From contig OY821748.1 of assembly GCA_963682055.1 (NCBI GenBank), forward strand, positions 28,918,661 to 28,982,660: DNA of 64,000 nucleotides, read 5' to 3'. The position numbers and the translations under genes are program-made. The stretch is from Primula veris. Taxonomy: Eukaryota > Streptophyta > Magnoliopsida > Ericales > Primulaceae. A model generated the notes under the pieces. It had not been told where the DNA came from. It ran no database searches and saw only the letters and a list, made by a program, of their open reading frames with translations. Below, in pieces: positions 10,861 through 22,432 of this stretch. Position 1 is the stretch's first letter. Each line of letters begins with the position of its first letter.

Positions 10861-12837
10861 GGAAGAGTGATGAGAATAATGAGATTGTAGAATGCTCGCC
10901 TAGTAGCGCAAGGCTTCTCTCACACCTTGGAATTGATTACGAGATGGTTGATTTCCTCGTAATAGACATTATAACAGTCCCCTACTTTACCAGTTTAGTA
11001 GTTTCCGAAAAACTGAGTATGCAGCCATGAATGTGGTCACGGTTTTATCTCTATGGGGATTTAGACAAAGAGATATAGATGAAGGTCCCTGTGTGACTTC
11101 ATGTGCTTAAATCAAGTAGTTTCTGACCACGGAACACGATCTCAATTGACTGAGACGTTCACTATATGGATTAATATAATCCGAGCGGATGTGGTATACT
11201 GCCTAAGTGAGTACTTGATTAGCTTGGGATACTTGAACAAGTATTATGCCCTTGCGTGTTTTATTACGCGATCCATTTTTGGATTTGCCTTCGAGATGAA
11301 GGATCTTGGGAAGACACGGTAGTGACTCAACCTGATGATTGAGTCCCGTAAAGATTGAATCTAAGTCCATGATTCAGACTACACCCAGAAGGTGTTATGA
11401 CGTTTTAGTCATCATGACGCTAAGTCGTCAGATTCTCCCATGATCATTCGATCACTAGACATTGATATAGACCCAGTCCGTCCCTGATGATACGATGAAG
11501 AGATATTGAACCATAATGTTCATATCTAAGTACAATAAGCGCATCATTGTACTTGGTCTAATGTGCTAGGACGAACATCTCGTCTGTTGTGAATGGTATA
11601 GCTCGACACAACATCGCGCTAACACGTTGCCATCGAAATGGCACTAAAGACACATTCCCTTACCTTATGGTAATTTTGGAAGTGGGCTAGTTTATCCCAT
11701 TTGCGTCATCGAGTGTACCTACCCCCTTCGGTACTCGAATTAACGCAACCCTTTTTCGGTTATACCGATTCCGGTTACTTATCAGACCCGCATAAGGGAT
11801 ATTCCTAACATGGTATGTCTTTACCATTAGGAATAAGGCGACATCTTGGAGGTCTTGGAATGACTCCAAGTGAATCACTCTGATCTATTCGTGCTCTATG
11901 AGACGACTAGAGAGTGTATATGGCTTCGAGCTAGTATTAGTCATATTTGAATTACATATGTTCTGTCTCACGATCCAGATAAAACACTTGTCATAGAAGA
12001 CAACTTGTTGTTATTGATCAAGAGAGACATGACTACATTATGCTATTTAGCATTTCTCGCCGAAATTAATCTTCACAAATGAAGTTTAAGAGCATCCAGT
12101 TGAATGCTCGTTCTATTCCACGTTAGATTTTCTTGCATCCAGTCGTATGTAAGTAAATGAGGCATCCAGTCGAATGCTCGTACTCTTTCTTGGAATATGA
12201 AATCTTTGCACCCAGTCATGTGCAAGTGAGGGGGAGCATCCAGGTGAATGCTTATTGCACTAATTACTACTTAGTCGAAATCTTCGCACCCTGTCGTGTG
12301 CAAGTGAGGGGGAGCATCCAGTCGCATGCTCGTGTACTCTTTTTGTCCTTAGACCAAGGTTTTTTCCCACTGGGTTTTCCTTGGCAAGGTTTTTAGCGAG
12401 ACACGTTCCCATCATACCTCACTTAAGATTGCCGAAATTAGGGGGAGTATCCTGTTGTATACTTCTTACCACTGTGTACTCTTTTGTCCTTCGACTAGAG
12501 GTTTTTCCCATTGGGTTTACTCTAGCAAGGTTTTGATGAGGCACCTATTTTGTGGTTGATCCCTACTACTACCACTGTTGTACTCTTTTTCCTTCGATCA
12601 GAGATTTTCCCATTGGGTTTGCTCCGGCAAGGTTTTGATGAGGCACACTGTTTTGTGGTTAGTTACTTACATGATATTTCGGCCTATATCATTCGGCTAC
12701 ACAGTTTCTCCTAGATACCGGTTTTGTCCCACACTGGGTTTTCCGGCCCTAAGGTTTTTATGTGTTTAGCACTGCGAATGAACTCGACTCACATCGACAG
12801 CATGAATACGAAGAAATCAAGACGTCCAAAGGGGCAG
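6802..12837. repeat. Large inverted repeat, ~1.98-kb arms with ~2.1-kb loop
   Basis: Arms 6802-8779 and 10861-12837 are inverted copies of the LARD 3' interior, roughly 95 percent alike in the stretches compared by eye. A transcript across it would fold into a long double-stranded RNA. Confidence 0.8.
10861..12837 (+). mobile_element. LARD copy B', inverted 3' fragment
   Basis: Reads as the reverse complement of about 641-2612 in copy A and of 6802-8779 in copy B. It ends with the polypurine tract and an LTR at 12838. It differs at several positions from copy B and at some of these matches copy C instead, so it came from a different element and is not a simple back-copy of B. Confidence 0.8.
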
Positions 12838-13046
12838 TGTTGTAGGATATTATTGGACTTATCTTGGTCTTTCCTAGCATATGTAACTCTATCCTCTATT
12901 ATATAAAGAGGGTCAGGGTCTCTTGATGTATCTATATATACACTTGTATTAATGAATAAACACTTCGTCTGTTGTCTCTCATACCTCTCTCTATATCTAT
13001 ACATATCTCTATATATATCTATAACGAGCTAATATGTCACACAACA
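12838..13046 (+). mobile_element. LARD LTR (3' LTR of copy B')
   Basis: 209 bp from TGTTGTAGG to GTCACACAACA, preceded by the polypurine tract and containing a TATATAAAGAGGG-type box. It is closer to the LTRs of copy C than to those at 40-632. It directly abuts a Copia gag fragment at 13047. Confidence 0.85.
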
Positions 13047-14086
13047 GTCAGATATTTTTAATGCCTTACCCTTGTTACCTGCAGCTATGACTAAGGCTTT
13101 TGGGTCATTCTTTTATGAGTTCCTGCTCATCTTTCATCCCGGTAAAGGCGGCGTGTTGCTTGTTGGATCGTGCATCTCGAGTTTTGTCCCAATATTCTGG
13201 ATAACCAATCAGCTGGTAGCATTTTTGTTTAGAGTGCCCTGTGAGACCACAATGTGTACACTTCTCACGAGATACATGATTTCCTCCGGACTGATTTGCC
13301 AAAAAAATTGGACTGACCACCAAAATTAGGAACTCCAGACCGATTTCGAGAGGTACGATTAAAAGCCACCATGGCTTCTGTGGTTGCCTCTTCTGTTTTC
13401 AATTGCATCTTTCCTATCACACTCACGTCGGACATAGACGTAAGATTGCTGCAAGTTTAGCTGAGGATCTTTCCGTAGGACCTCACCACGAACTTGCTCA
13501 AACTCATCATCGAGTCCGCCTAGAAATAGGTAGACTCTTTGTCGCTATTGTAATTCTTGATAGATTTTAAGACCTTCACAACTCATGGCCACTTTACTAA
13601 AGTGATCCCACTCTTGAAAGATGTCAGAAATTTCACCAAAGTATACAGTGACATGTCCCCCATTCTGTCGAAGACGATACGCTTTCTGGTTTATTGAATA
13701 AACCCTAACTTCATTGTTTTCATCTGAGAAAGCAGATTTCAAAGCTTTCCATATATAGTCGCTGCAGTCGGCAAGAGAATATAACGTTTCATGAGATCCA
13801 ACTTCATGGAAGATAGAAGCCAACTTTTGATTTTCTGGTCATCACAGAACCAGTCGTCATATTTAGGATCATCTTCACGTGGAGCCTTAATCGAACCACA
13901 GAGATATCCCGTCTTTCTTCTCCCAGCCACATACATCTCAAACAAAGGAGCCCATAAATCATAATTGGTTTCATCCAATACTATTCCAATATTAAAATTG
14001 GAATTATCAGATTGAACAACCATAGGTGTAACAAGCTTTTCAGATCGATCACCTACTACTACAGGGGCAACTCTCGTCTCTCCCAT
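13047..14086 (-). pseudogene. Copia-type gag, frameshifted and truncated
   Basis: Read right to left, the frame from 14086 contains LDETNYDLWAPLFEMYVAGR and later DDWFCDDQKIKSWLLSSM, the start of a plant Copia Gag (UBN2/retrotran_gag type). Frame 13545-13823 continues with FHEVGSHETLYSLADC and YRLRQNGGHVTVYFGEISD. Frame 13105-13323 has a CCHC zinc knuckle, CTHCGLTGHSKQKC. The changes of frame show at least two shifts. Gag binds and packages element RNA in virus-like particles. The element ends at the LARD LTR; no protease, integrase or reverse transcriptase is present. Its 5' LTR lies to the right (14499-14694). Confidence 0.85.
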
Positions 14087-14107
14087 TATATATATATATA
14101 TATATAT

Positions 14108-14455
14108 GGGAAATGTTATATAAACATCAACTTAGACATCAACTTGGACACTTTTTCGTAAAAACGCTCCAAATCAAGATTTGGTTAATGCAAATCTCCA
14201 TGGTTTCACGACGGGAACACAAATATGCGTCTTGTTTTTTTTTCCGAGATGTATAATGACATGTTTTCGAAATTATGGTAAAATTTAAAAATTCAAAACA
14301 TGTCATTATACATCTCAGAAAAAAAAAAACAAGATGCATATTTGTGTTCCCGTCGTGAAAGCATGAGATTTGCATTAACCAAATCTTGATTTGGAGCGTT
14401 TTTACGAAAAAGTGTCCATTTTGGTGTTTTTCATGGTGTCCATATATCCTTCCCC
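14108..14455. mobile_element. Foldback MITE inserted in the Copia leader
   Basis: About 350 bp forming one near-continuous hairpin: the left half from GGACACTTTTTCG (about 14136) pairs with the right half ending CGAAAAAGTGTCC near 14418. It sits in a TA-rich stretch between gag and the primer site. Related copies are at 37620-37925 and 37950-38062. No transposase is encoded. Confidence 0.8.
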
Positions 14456-14484
14456 TATATATATATATATTAGTGTTTGTTTAA

Positions 14485-14498
14485 GGCTCGTGATACCA
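14485..14498 (-). other. Primer-binding site of the truncated Copia element
   Basis: On the minus strand the sequence reads TGGTATCACGAGCC, close to the TGGTATCAGAGC site complementary to initiator-Met tRNA. It fixes the orientation and the inner edge of the LTR to its right. Confidence 0.75.
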
Positions 14499-14694
14499 TA
14501 TAAAAGATCAATCAGAGTTGTTTTATTAGGTGATTTTTACATCCTTGTATACACAGCTACTTAACATACAATCCCACACATTAAGGAGAATCAATCTTAA
14601 GTATCAATCTAATTAATTCTGATATAATCAGAATTCTTCTAATTACTGTCAATCCCTTCTATTACGAGATCCTAATTATATTACAAAGTCAACA
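14499..14694 (-). mobile_element. 5' LTR of the truncated Copia element
   Basis: Lies directly outside the primer site. In element sense it may start TGTTGACTTTG (complement of 14684-14694); the inner edge lacks a clear CA. The outer boundary is an inference because the opposite end of the element is missing and no target duplication can be tested. Confidence 0.5.
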
Positions 14695-15094
14695 CATCTG
14701 TTTGACGTGCAACTCAAAATGGAGAAACTCCTTCTCCCATAAAAAAAGAAAAAGAAGATAAGAATCTCTTGATACTGGGAAGAAGTGATGACGCACCCTG
14801 GGAATATTAAAAATAGTCCTAAGCCAATTTGAGCACATATTTGTATAGACTTTAGGACATAGAACATCTAGACTCTAAAATACTACCGATGATTCGTTAA
14901 TAATCACTATAACACAAATCTTGAACTACTTAATTACAACTCTTCGGCTAAGACTCAAGGTTAGAATTATTGAAAATGACAAATCTGCCCAAATATATAG
15001 ACTCCAAACTAGATTGTGTCTCCATCAGTAGGTCAAAACTAATTCTAAGAAAATTAGGAGAAACAAAAAAATATAATAGCTTAATATTCTTTAC

Positions 15095-15272
15095 CTCCAG
15101 TAGACTGAGTCACTTCTAGTTGGAGTTCCATTGATGAACGACCCACCCATGTAACAGCACCAGTAATTGTCAAATCAGTATCTACACGAATTGGCTTCTT
15201 CACAACGATCTTGTCCACAGACGCAGTAACTAATAGTATGGGTCTCGTCGTGCCATCGTTATTACAGCAGTG
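15095..15272 (-). CDS. Acyl-CoA thioesterase, second exon
   Basis: On the minus strand an AG acceptor precedes 15272 and a GT donor follows 15095. The frame joins that of the exon ending at 16976 in phase 0. It encodes HCCNNDGTTRP followed by VTASVDKIVVKKPIRVDTDL and AVTWVGRSSMELQLEVTQ, part of the HotDog fold of plant acyl-CoA thioesterases of the ACOT9/10 type, which release free fatty acid from acyl-CoA in mitochondria. The later exons for the rest of the HotDog repeat are not found. The intron continues left into a Copia LTR, so the gene is either cut off or has an intron running past the left edge of the window. Confidence 0.85.
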
Positions 15273-15706
15273 CTATACACAAGTATATAAAACAAATCCA
15301 GTTTAGACAAATAAAAATAAAATTGTCATGCAGACTGTGCTCATAAACATAGCCGTCTCGCAGGGTCAAGTTGTAATGTATTACGGAATTGAAGGTTTGG
15401 ATAGGGGCCTTCTTAGTTCTTAGATTGTGTAAAACCATGATCAACTGACTTAAGTTATCAATAAATCATTCATAAAAAAAGAAAGTTATCAACAAATCTT
15501 ACTGGTCAATAATGAAGATAAGTATGAGAGAGAAAAAAGAAAGATGAACATGGTAGTATTGCTAATCACTATAAGTGATTCTGGACATAATAGTATTATC
15601 CAAGCGCATTTCTCAACAGATTAAACATTTATTTGTGATTAGAAGTACAATGTAAAATTATACTGTACCAATCAAATGTTATGCACGGGCGAAACTAGGA
15701 ATACTA

Positions 15707-16337
15707 TAGGGGTGTCAATTTTACCCGACCCGACCCGACGGTTTTTGGGTATTTGGGTAACGGTTTTTGGGTATTCGGGTAACGGTTTTAGCGGTTCTCT
15801 CGTCATCTACGGGTTGGGTCGGGTCTATATAACTTTTTGTACTTATTTTACCCGACCCATACTCGTATTTGTAATGGATATAACGGTTCTCGGTGCGGGT
15901 ATTTACCCAAAATACCCAAAATTTATTATATTTTTCTATATGTTCTTTTCTAAATGGTATTTTTACATATTGATAATGAATTTATTTTTCCAAGCTATTT
16001 CCTAACTTACTTGTAAAAAATAAACAAAGTAATGAAGAAGTATGAATTTTTTTTGCTTCATATTGATCAACAATGTGGTAATTATAATAATAATATGTAT
16101 ATATATTTTTAAAATATGAGTATATATTGCGGTTCTACAATTCGGGTATGCGTGTCGGTTTTGCGGGTCGGTTTGGCGGGTCGGGTCCGCGGTATAGAGT
16201 TGAGAACCATACCCGCCCCAAGAACCAACGGGGTCGGATTGGGTAGACCCAAAAACGGTTCCGTGACGGGTCGGTTCTTGCGGTTTTTGGGTATTTACGG
16301 TGCGGTTTTCGGATATTGGGTATTTTTGACACCCCTA
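15707..16337. mobile_element. hAT-type MITE in thioesterase intron 1
   Basis: 631 bp with terminal inverted repeats TAGGGGTGTCAA / TTGACACCCCTA and an exact 8-bp target duplication GAATACTA at 15699-15706 and 16338-16345. The subterminal regions are rich in ACCCGACCCG and GGTTTTTGGGTATT repeats, known from non-autonomous plant hAT elements. No transposase. Confidence 0.93.
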
Positions 16338-16975
16338 GAATACTATAATAGGAAAGACCTAATACCTCTTAATAAAACAACAGAAAACCATACAAATGAA
16401 TTGAATGAAAAACCAAAAACATTTTGTTTGAAAAATAGTTGCAAAATACAACTCTAAACCAATTACTTTCCAAAAATTCACTAAGTCATTTTGAAAGTAC
16501 ATACTAAACTGTTTACGCAATTCACTGCTAATAGTACTTGGTATCTTATTCATTTACCCAGGCTCCGGAAGGGAATATAATAGGAAGAGCTACCTAAAGG
16601 GTAAAACACAGAATCAAAAGAATACATATGTATTAAATTTGAATATGAAAACCACAAAAATAAATTTATTGAAAAAAGGGGACCATATTCTATATAGTAT
16701 AAAAATTCCAAAGTACAACTCTAAATCAATTATTATTCCAAAATTCATTATACAACTTGAAAGCACAAACTAAGCTGCAACCACAATATACTTGTCATAC
16801 TCGAAATCATCACGATTTCACATTCTCGTGTTCCGCAAGAGAATTTATGAAGAAGTCTATAAGGCTAAAACACCATAATTAAAGCTACACCATAATTGAA
16901 GCTAACATGAGAATTGTATACGAAAACTAACCAATTTCGATACAATAATAATATTTCATAAAGCAAGAAGTCTAC

Positions 16976-17860
16976 CTTATACGAAACAGTTCCCGCTAGA
17001 GCATCAAGATCTTCCACCAACTTCCCCATCCTAATCTCATTCCAAGGGTTCCGATACTGCTCCCAAAGCACGTAATCACTCGAAAACTTATACAATATAC
17101 TAGTCCTACTCTGCGAGGGAATTTTCGTAATCAACTCATTTAATGCATTCGAAGCGCTCTCGAAAATGTTCGACCTTGCTTCCCACAAAGCATTTGTCAC
17201 AGGGGAATGGTACATTCCTGGCCATAAGCTAATCGGCTTTCTTATCGACGAACTTGCATCGATTGGCTGGGAATTCTCATTATGGTCTGTTTTTTTTGCC
17301 GAAAACAACCTAGTTGATTGATAAAAAGTTGGTTTTGCAAAATTAGATAAACAAAACATGTAAGGAGTTAGAAAATAGGGTTTAGGAAAGGCTTTCATCA
17401 TGAGTTCATGTGGGGTATTGGTAAAATGAGTGTTTTTTGTAATTAAAATTGCATAATTGAGAAAGTTGGTATTGCCAAGATCACTTTTTTTGGGGGGATT
17501 TAGAAAAGGGTTTAAATCAGAAACTGATAAATTATCCAAATGGGTATTGCCAAGATCACTTTTTTTTTGGGGGGGGGGGGGGGGATTTAGAAAAGGGTTT
17601 AAATGAGAAACTAATAAATAATCCAACTGGGTATTGCCAAGATTACTACTTTTGGAAAATAAAAAGGGGTTTGGATATGAAAAAATGGAATTGAGAAAGT
17701 AGGTATTTGTGAATCCATATTTTAGGAAGGTATAAAAGAAAGAGATTAAAGTGTTATTGGAGTTTATTTTGATGGATTTGAATAGGGATTGAAAAAGTAT
17801 AGTTCTTTTTAGAGGATTCATTTTCACCAGTGTTGTGTTGTGTTGTGTTGCCAATGACAA
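16976..17860 (-). CDS. Acyl-CoA thioesterase (ACOT9-like), first exon
   Basis: Open from ATG at 17860 (a second ATG at 17821 is also possible) to a consensus donor after 16976 (TATAAG|GTAGAC). The first ~190 residues are Asn/Ser/Phe-rich and fit a mitochondrial presequence, with a duplicated segment (SDLGNT...NPFLNPP) and a five-proline run coded by a long C tract (17570-17585). The conserved part holds SLWPGMYHSPVTNALWEARS, SRTSILYKFSSDYVLWEQYR and NPWNEIRMGKLVEDLDALAG, typical of plant mitochondrial acyl-CoA thioesterases. Intron 1 (15273-16975) holds a hAT MITE. The upstream DNA (17950-18420) is a dispersed repeat, so any promoter is partly repeat-derived. Confidence 0.85.
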
Positions 17861-17949
17861 TTATATCCATTTCCTCTCACAAAGCCAACGCCCACCGGTT
17901 ACGCTTTAACTTTACATCTCTCCTTTTTATTGTGCTTTTTTTAATGTAT

Positions 17950-18420
17950 TTTCATATTTTTTTATCAATTCTTTTCGATCAAAATTAATTTATTAGAACA
18001 AACATATTAAATAAATTATAAGTTTTATTAATTTTTTTCAATCAAAATTAATTTATTAGAACAAACACATTAAATAAGTTATAACTTTTTTCATATTTAA
18101 AGTAAAAAATACATTTTTTACAACTTATAAGAAAACGTTTTGATTTATATAAATTATCTGTTTTTTTATGAATTTCTCTATCATAACTATACAACTCATC
18201 TTTTTGTTTTTTTTATTAATTTATATATAAAAAGTACAAATAAATGAGAGAGAATAAGAGAAAGTAAGAGAGATAAATTATTATTTTAATTATAAACGAA
18301 ATTCCTTATATTTGACATATATTTAAGTTCATGTATATATAAGATAATGGATAAATAAACTGATGCGTATACAATATTAGAACAATCTCCTCATATTTAA
18401 TACTAGCGCACATGCCCACC
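17950..18420. repeat. Dispersed repeat R1, copy 1
   Basis: A ~450 bp AT-rich stretch alike in sequence and order to 30411-31020, including TACAACTTATAA, AACTATACAACTCATC and a stretch of GAGAGA-type purines. Copy 2 holds a CACTA MITE that this copy lacks, so this copy shows the empty site. Identity of the repeat is unknown. Confidence 0.6.
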
Positions 18421-18830
18421 CGATGGGTGTGAATCCAATAAAAAATCTGTAATCCGTTATGGTAGAATCTTCGATGAAGGGAGAAAATTTGATAGCAGTT
18501 ATTTTTATTTTAATTCTTGTGTAAGAGTGTTTACTACTATTTTGTAATTTTATAAATTAATAGGACTTTTTTATAAATAATTGTTTCAAGGCTTCATAAG
18601 CTCTCTTCACATAAATAATAGTATGATAAATTGGTGATATAAAGTAACTGATGTGAGTGCTATAAGAAAGGAGGATAATCTTCATTTTATTTAATTGGAG
18701 AACAAGCACCACTTTCATTTTATTTTTGTAAAAACATGTCAAGATTGGGAGACACAGAAAAATGGTAGAGGTTAAATTGGGTTTATTTTTATTTATTTTA
18801 ATATATATATATATAGATAAATGATGGATT
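18421..18830. other. No gene seen
   Basis: AT-rich DNA with short spurious open frames only, ending in a short TA microsatellite just before the inverted-repeat transposon. Confidence 0.5.
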
Positions 18831-19040
18831 TTTTCACTGCAATTTATCTGTTTCAATGCTCAAACCGTACATCTGACTTACGAACCGTAAGTCAAATTTA
18901 CGGTTTGACTGTGAAATTACCAAATTACCACTGCGTTGAAATCTGAAAATTTTACAGAGACCGATCGATCAAACTTCACAGCAGATCGATCGGCCAAGCT
19001 CTTTGAAATTTTTTCCAGAAAGCTAATTAACTCAAAATGT
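18831..19040 (+). repeat. Left terminal inverted repeat
   Basis: Contains the palindromic pair GACTTACGAACCGTAAGTC and two CGATCGATC-type sites. Pairs with 22433-22747 and with 21878-22115. Confidence 0.7.
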
Positions 19041-19138
19041 AGCTGCGTGGTAGAGAAGCAGGGAGAGCGGATGAGAATAAGATGCGGTTGTACAATTATA
19101 GCTAGGAGATAGCTTCGCATCCAACAGTAACGCATAAT

Positions 19139-19735
19139 ATGATTAGAGCAGGCTTCTATGATGTCTATGTGATAAAGAGTTACAATGTAGATCTAGGCTT
19201 ACTTACATCATTACTGGACAGGTGCCGTGATGAGACCCACACGTTTTATTTTCCCAGTGCCGAGTTGGGGATATTTTTACAAGATGTAGAGATTACGTTG
19301 GATTGTGGATGGATGGTTTTCTTGTAACCCGATCGGAGAGAAATGATAATAGAACTAGCAGGTTGGATTTGGTGGAGAGCCTATTGGGAAGTAGCCCGAC
19401 GACGATATGATTGATAAAAATAGTTTAACGGTTAAAGTTAGATGGTTGCGACAAACGTTTGCGGAATTACCTGTCAACTCTAGTCAGGAGAGGTTGTTAT
19501 ATCAGTCGAGAGCTGCGATGTTGTTGTTACTAGCTGCTTATGTTTTTTCTGATAAGAGCAGTGATCAGGTTGCACTTTGCCCTCTCCCGTTTCTTGAAGA
19601 TTTTGATAGGTGTGGAGAATATAGTTGGGGATCAGCTCTACTCGCTTGGTTAAAATCCAACATGTGCAAGTTTGTTAGAGGTCAAGCTCATGGAATAAGC
19701 AGTGCGGTGATGTTCCTTGAGATGTGAGCGATGAC
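19139..19735 (+). pseudogene. Plant mobile domain (PMD) protein fragment
   Basis: Frame 19139-19327 contains DETHTFYFPSAELGIFLQDV, and frame 19407-19727 contains VRWLRQTF and then DKSSDQVALCPLPFLEDFD followed by CGEYSWGSALLAWL. In this order they match the plant mobile domain (PF10536, 'aminotransferase-like') found in MAIN/MAIL proteins and in transposons. The frame is lost between about 19310 and 19400, and the C-terminal half is missing. It sits in sense between long TIRs, so it is probably element-borne. MAIN-type proteins act in the nucleus in silencing and meristem maintenance; no function is claimed for this fragment. Confidence 0.75.
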
Positions 19736-20290
19736 AAGGTTACGCCATGTTAGACCTTGTCCAGGATTGCCTCCTGATATTCCCCCCTCCTCCGGGATTG
19801 CCTAGATTGCCCTTCGGCTACAGATATGTTATTATTTAATTTTTGTATTCGATTACTATTAAATTCTGAATATTTGGCAGATACTTCTTTTGTTTATATT
19901 TATTGTTTATCTACTATACTTGTATTATTATAGGTGGAAAAAATTGACGCACTCTTATCAACATGTGGTACGGCATAATGTGGTTTTTATACGGGACCTG
20001 TTTGACCAATTAACCCTGAACAGGTAAAAGTCTATTGGATATTGCCACACAAAAATTACACGTTCCTGTAAACCAACAAATAACACCAACACATAACCAA
20101 CACCAACAAACAAGACCAACAACCAATACCAATCAACTCATACCCAATCGCAAAAACGATAAAAAATAAGATAAAATGATGAGGAAAAATAAACATTAAC
20201 ATTTATAATGTAACGAGTCATAAAATAGTCACGGTTTAACAAAATAAATAAAATAAAATTACACATTCTTCGAAACATAGAAAAATTAAA
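19736..20290. other. Spacer between convergent genes of the transposon
   Basis: No gene seen. 20060-20160 is a Thr/Asn-codon-like ACCAAC-rich stretch of simple repetition. Confidence 0.5.
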
Positions 20291-21625
20291 ATGCTAGTCA
20301 TGTTTCGAAGTAGCATCATCGTCGGTATCATCATAGAGCGGCCGACGATAATTCGGAAAATATGCACGATAATACTTATACTCTTCTTCACTGTAGGCAT
20401 AGATTTCTCCGTAATCCTCACCCTTGTCCATTCTATACTCACAGTATTGTTGACGATGCATACGATGAAGTTCATAATCCATCGTCATTTTATCCGCATG
20501 AAAATTTCTGGTCACGGGCGCCCAAGGAGGGTTACGATAAAAGGAGAAACGTGCATTTTCAGTATTATGAGGAGAAGAGGCTTCAATAGGAAGAAGGGAG
20601 GAGGATCCCGCTATTCCTTTGCCCTTTTGTCGACGCGAGGATGAGGGAACGGTGTCGGAAGGTGGACCATCGGGTTCCCTATTAGGACCTAGAGAAGGAT
20701 CATTGAGTTCCAAAACGGGTTCAATAGTGATTGCATTAGGGCCTACATAGGGCTCTAGATGAAGAGAGAGGGGTGCAAAAAATTCACCGGTAACTACTCG
20801 GCCATACCAAGTTAGAAAATTATTACCGATAACACGAATTTTCATTTGCAAAAGATTTTTTGACTCAAGAACACTAGTCGACTCGATTTTAACGCCTTTG
20901 CATTTGATATTAAAAGAATTGAAAATTTCGGTAATAAGAGAGTCATACGGAATAGAGTGTTTTGTACAGTATTTGGCTTCTCTCATTGTTCTAAGAATTA
21001 GGGTGGCGGTATCCAATTTAATTTTGTTTTGAATACAAGCTAGAATAACAATGTTATCTTCCGTAACATCGGTGAAATTTGAGCTATGAGAGAAAATAAT
21101 TTTAGAGATAACAAAAAAGGCGATTTTGTTTTGAAAGTGGGGACTATTAGCTTTTGGCTCTCCTCGATGAACGAGGTGAAACACAGATTGACGAAGTTCA
21201 ACCATGTTTGAAAAATTACACATATTTAAGACTTCCTCGGCTTTTGATACGCCACTAAACTCAAAATCTAAGAGGTCGCGTAGTTGAGAGGCGGAAAAAA
21301 CTATTTCATTTTATTGACCTTGGTTGAAAGTTCGAGCTCATTATTGTCATTAGTATAAACAATAATATTTTAATAAAATTGATAAGTTTCATCAATATAT
21401 ATATATATCATTAGATAAAAAAATCAAGTTTTTTCAATTTTGGAAACCGATGTTCTCTTCAAGAAGTAGAAATTTACGAAGGAAAGTTAAATAATCAATA
21501 GAGACACGATTGACAATTGTCCTATTCGAGATACAATTATCGGCTTTAGAAGACTTACCCAAACGAGAAGCGGATGAGCCGATATCTTTAGGAGTCGCCT
21601 TCGGAGAGCTTTTCTCTCGTACCAT
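20291..21625 (-). pseudogene. Putative plant transposon protein (Transposase_32-like), one frameshift
   Basis: Starts at ATG 21625 with a basic, Ser-rich leader (MVREKSSPKATPKDIGSSAS). The frame changes near 21310, after which FSASQLRDLLDFEFSGVSKA leads into the long frame ending at 20294. Recognisable parts are VILACIQNKIKLDTATLIL and KHSIPYDSLITEIFNSFNIK, like the conserved core of 'putative plant transposon protein' families. The tail is acidic and Tyr-rich (DYGEIYAYSEEEYKYYRAYF). The role of this family is not established. It lies inside the long-TIR element, convergent with the PMD fragment. Confidence 0.55.
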
Positions 21626-21877
21626 TTAATTGAATTTGAGAAATTAGGTTTTTTTAAAAAAAAATACGAATTGATTTGGGGCAAACAAATGATTTTAGGT
21701 TGAACTGATTTGAAAGATATGTATTAGGGTGATGAAAATAGAGAGTTATAACAAAAAAAAAACGTGATTTTGTTGAAGATTGGATGATTTTTTATGAAAA
21801 TTGTGAATTTTGGGTAATATGGAGAGAGAGATGTTTGTATATATGTGTATGTATGTGTGTGTGTATTCTGTAAAATT

Positions 21878-22115
21878 TTATAGAATGCTTGTACACCGAT
21901 CGATCGGAGATGACAGCGGATCGATCGGAGATGACAGTCGATCGATCGGTCCACTGTAAAATTTTCAGATTTCAACCCAGGGGCAATTTGGTAATTTCAC
22001 AGTATAAATCGTAATTTTGACTTACGATTCGTAAAAACAAATTACGGTTCGGCAAAAAAAAAATACGGTTTGAGCGTGGAAACAGATAAATTGCAGTGGA
22101 AAAATTCAGTCTCTT
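21878..22115 (-). repeat. Internal copy of the transposon's right TIR
   Basis: Carries three CGATCGATCGG-type sites, the CTTACGATTCGTAA motif and the end AAATTGCAGTGGAAAAATTCAGTCTCTT, matching the complement of the left TIR more closely than the outer right TIR does. It may be the true right end, with 22116-22747 a second solo end. Confidence 0.65.
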
Positions 22116-22432
22116 AAAAAAATGGTTAATTTGTTTAAAATGAAATTTGTCTAATTATCTCAAAAAAATATTTACGGATCGTAAACTTACGGTTTTATAA
22201 AAGACCAATAAGTTAATTTGTTTCGATTAACATGATAAAAGGTCGTTTCGAGTACTAATCATTTAGAAAATGGTTAATTTGTTTAAAATGATAGACTATT
22301 CAATAACGAACATAACGGTTGAAACGGAACTAAATTTGGAGGGAGTCCGAATGAATAATTTATAGTTCCACAATATACGATATCGGAAAAAAAAATGAAT
22401 AAGTCACGATTACGGTGTGTAAATGTTTTTTT

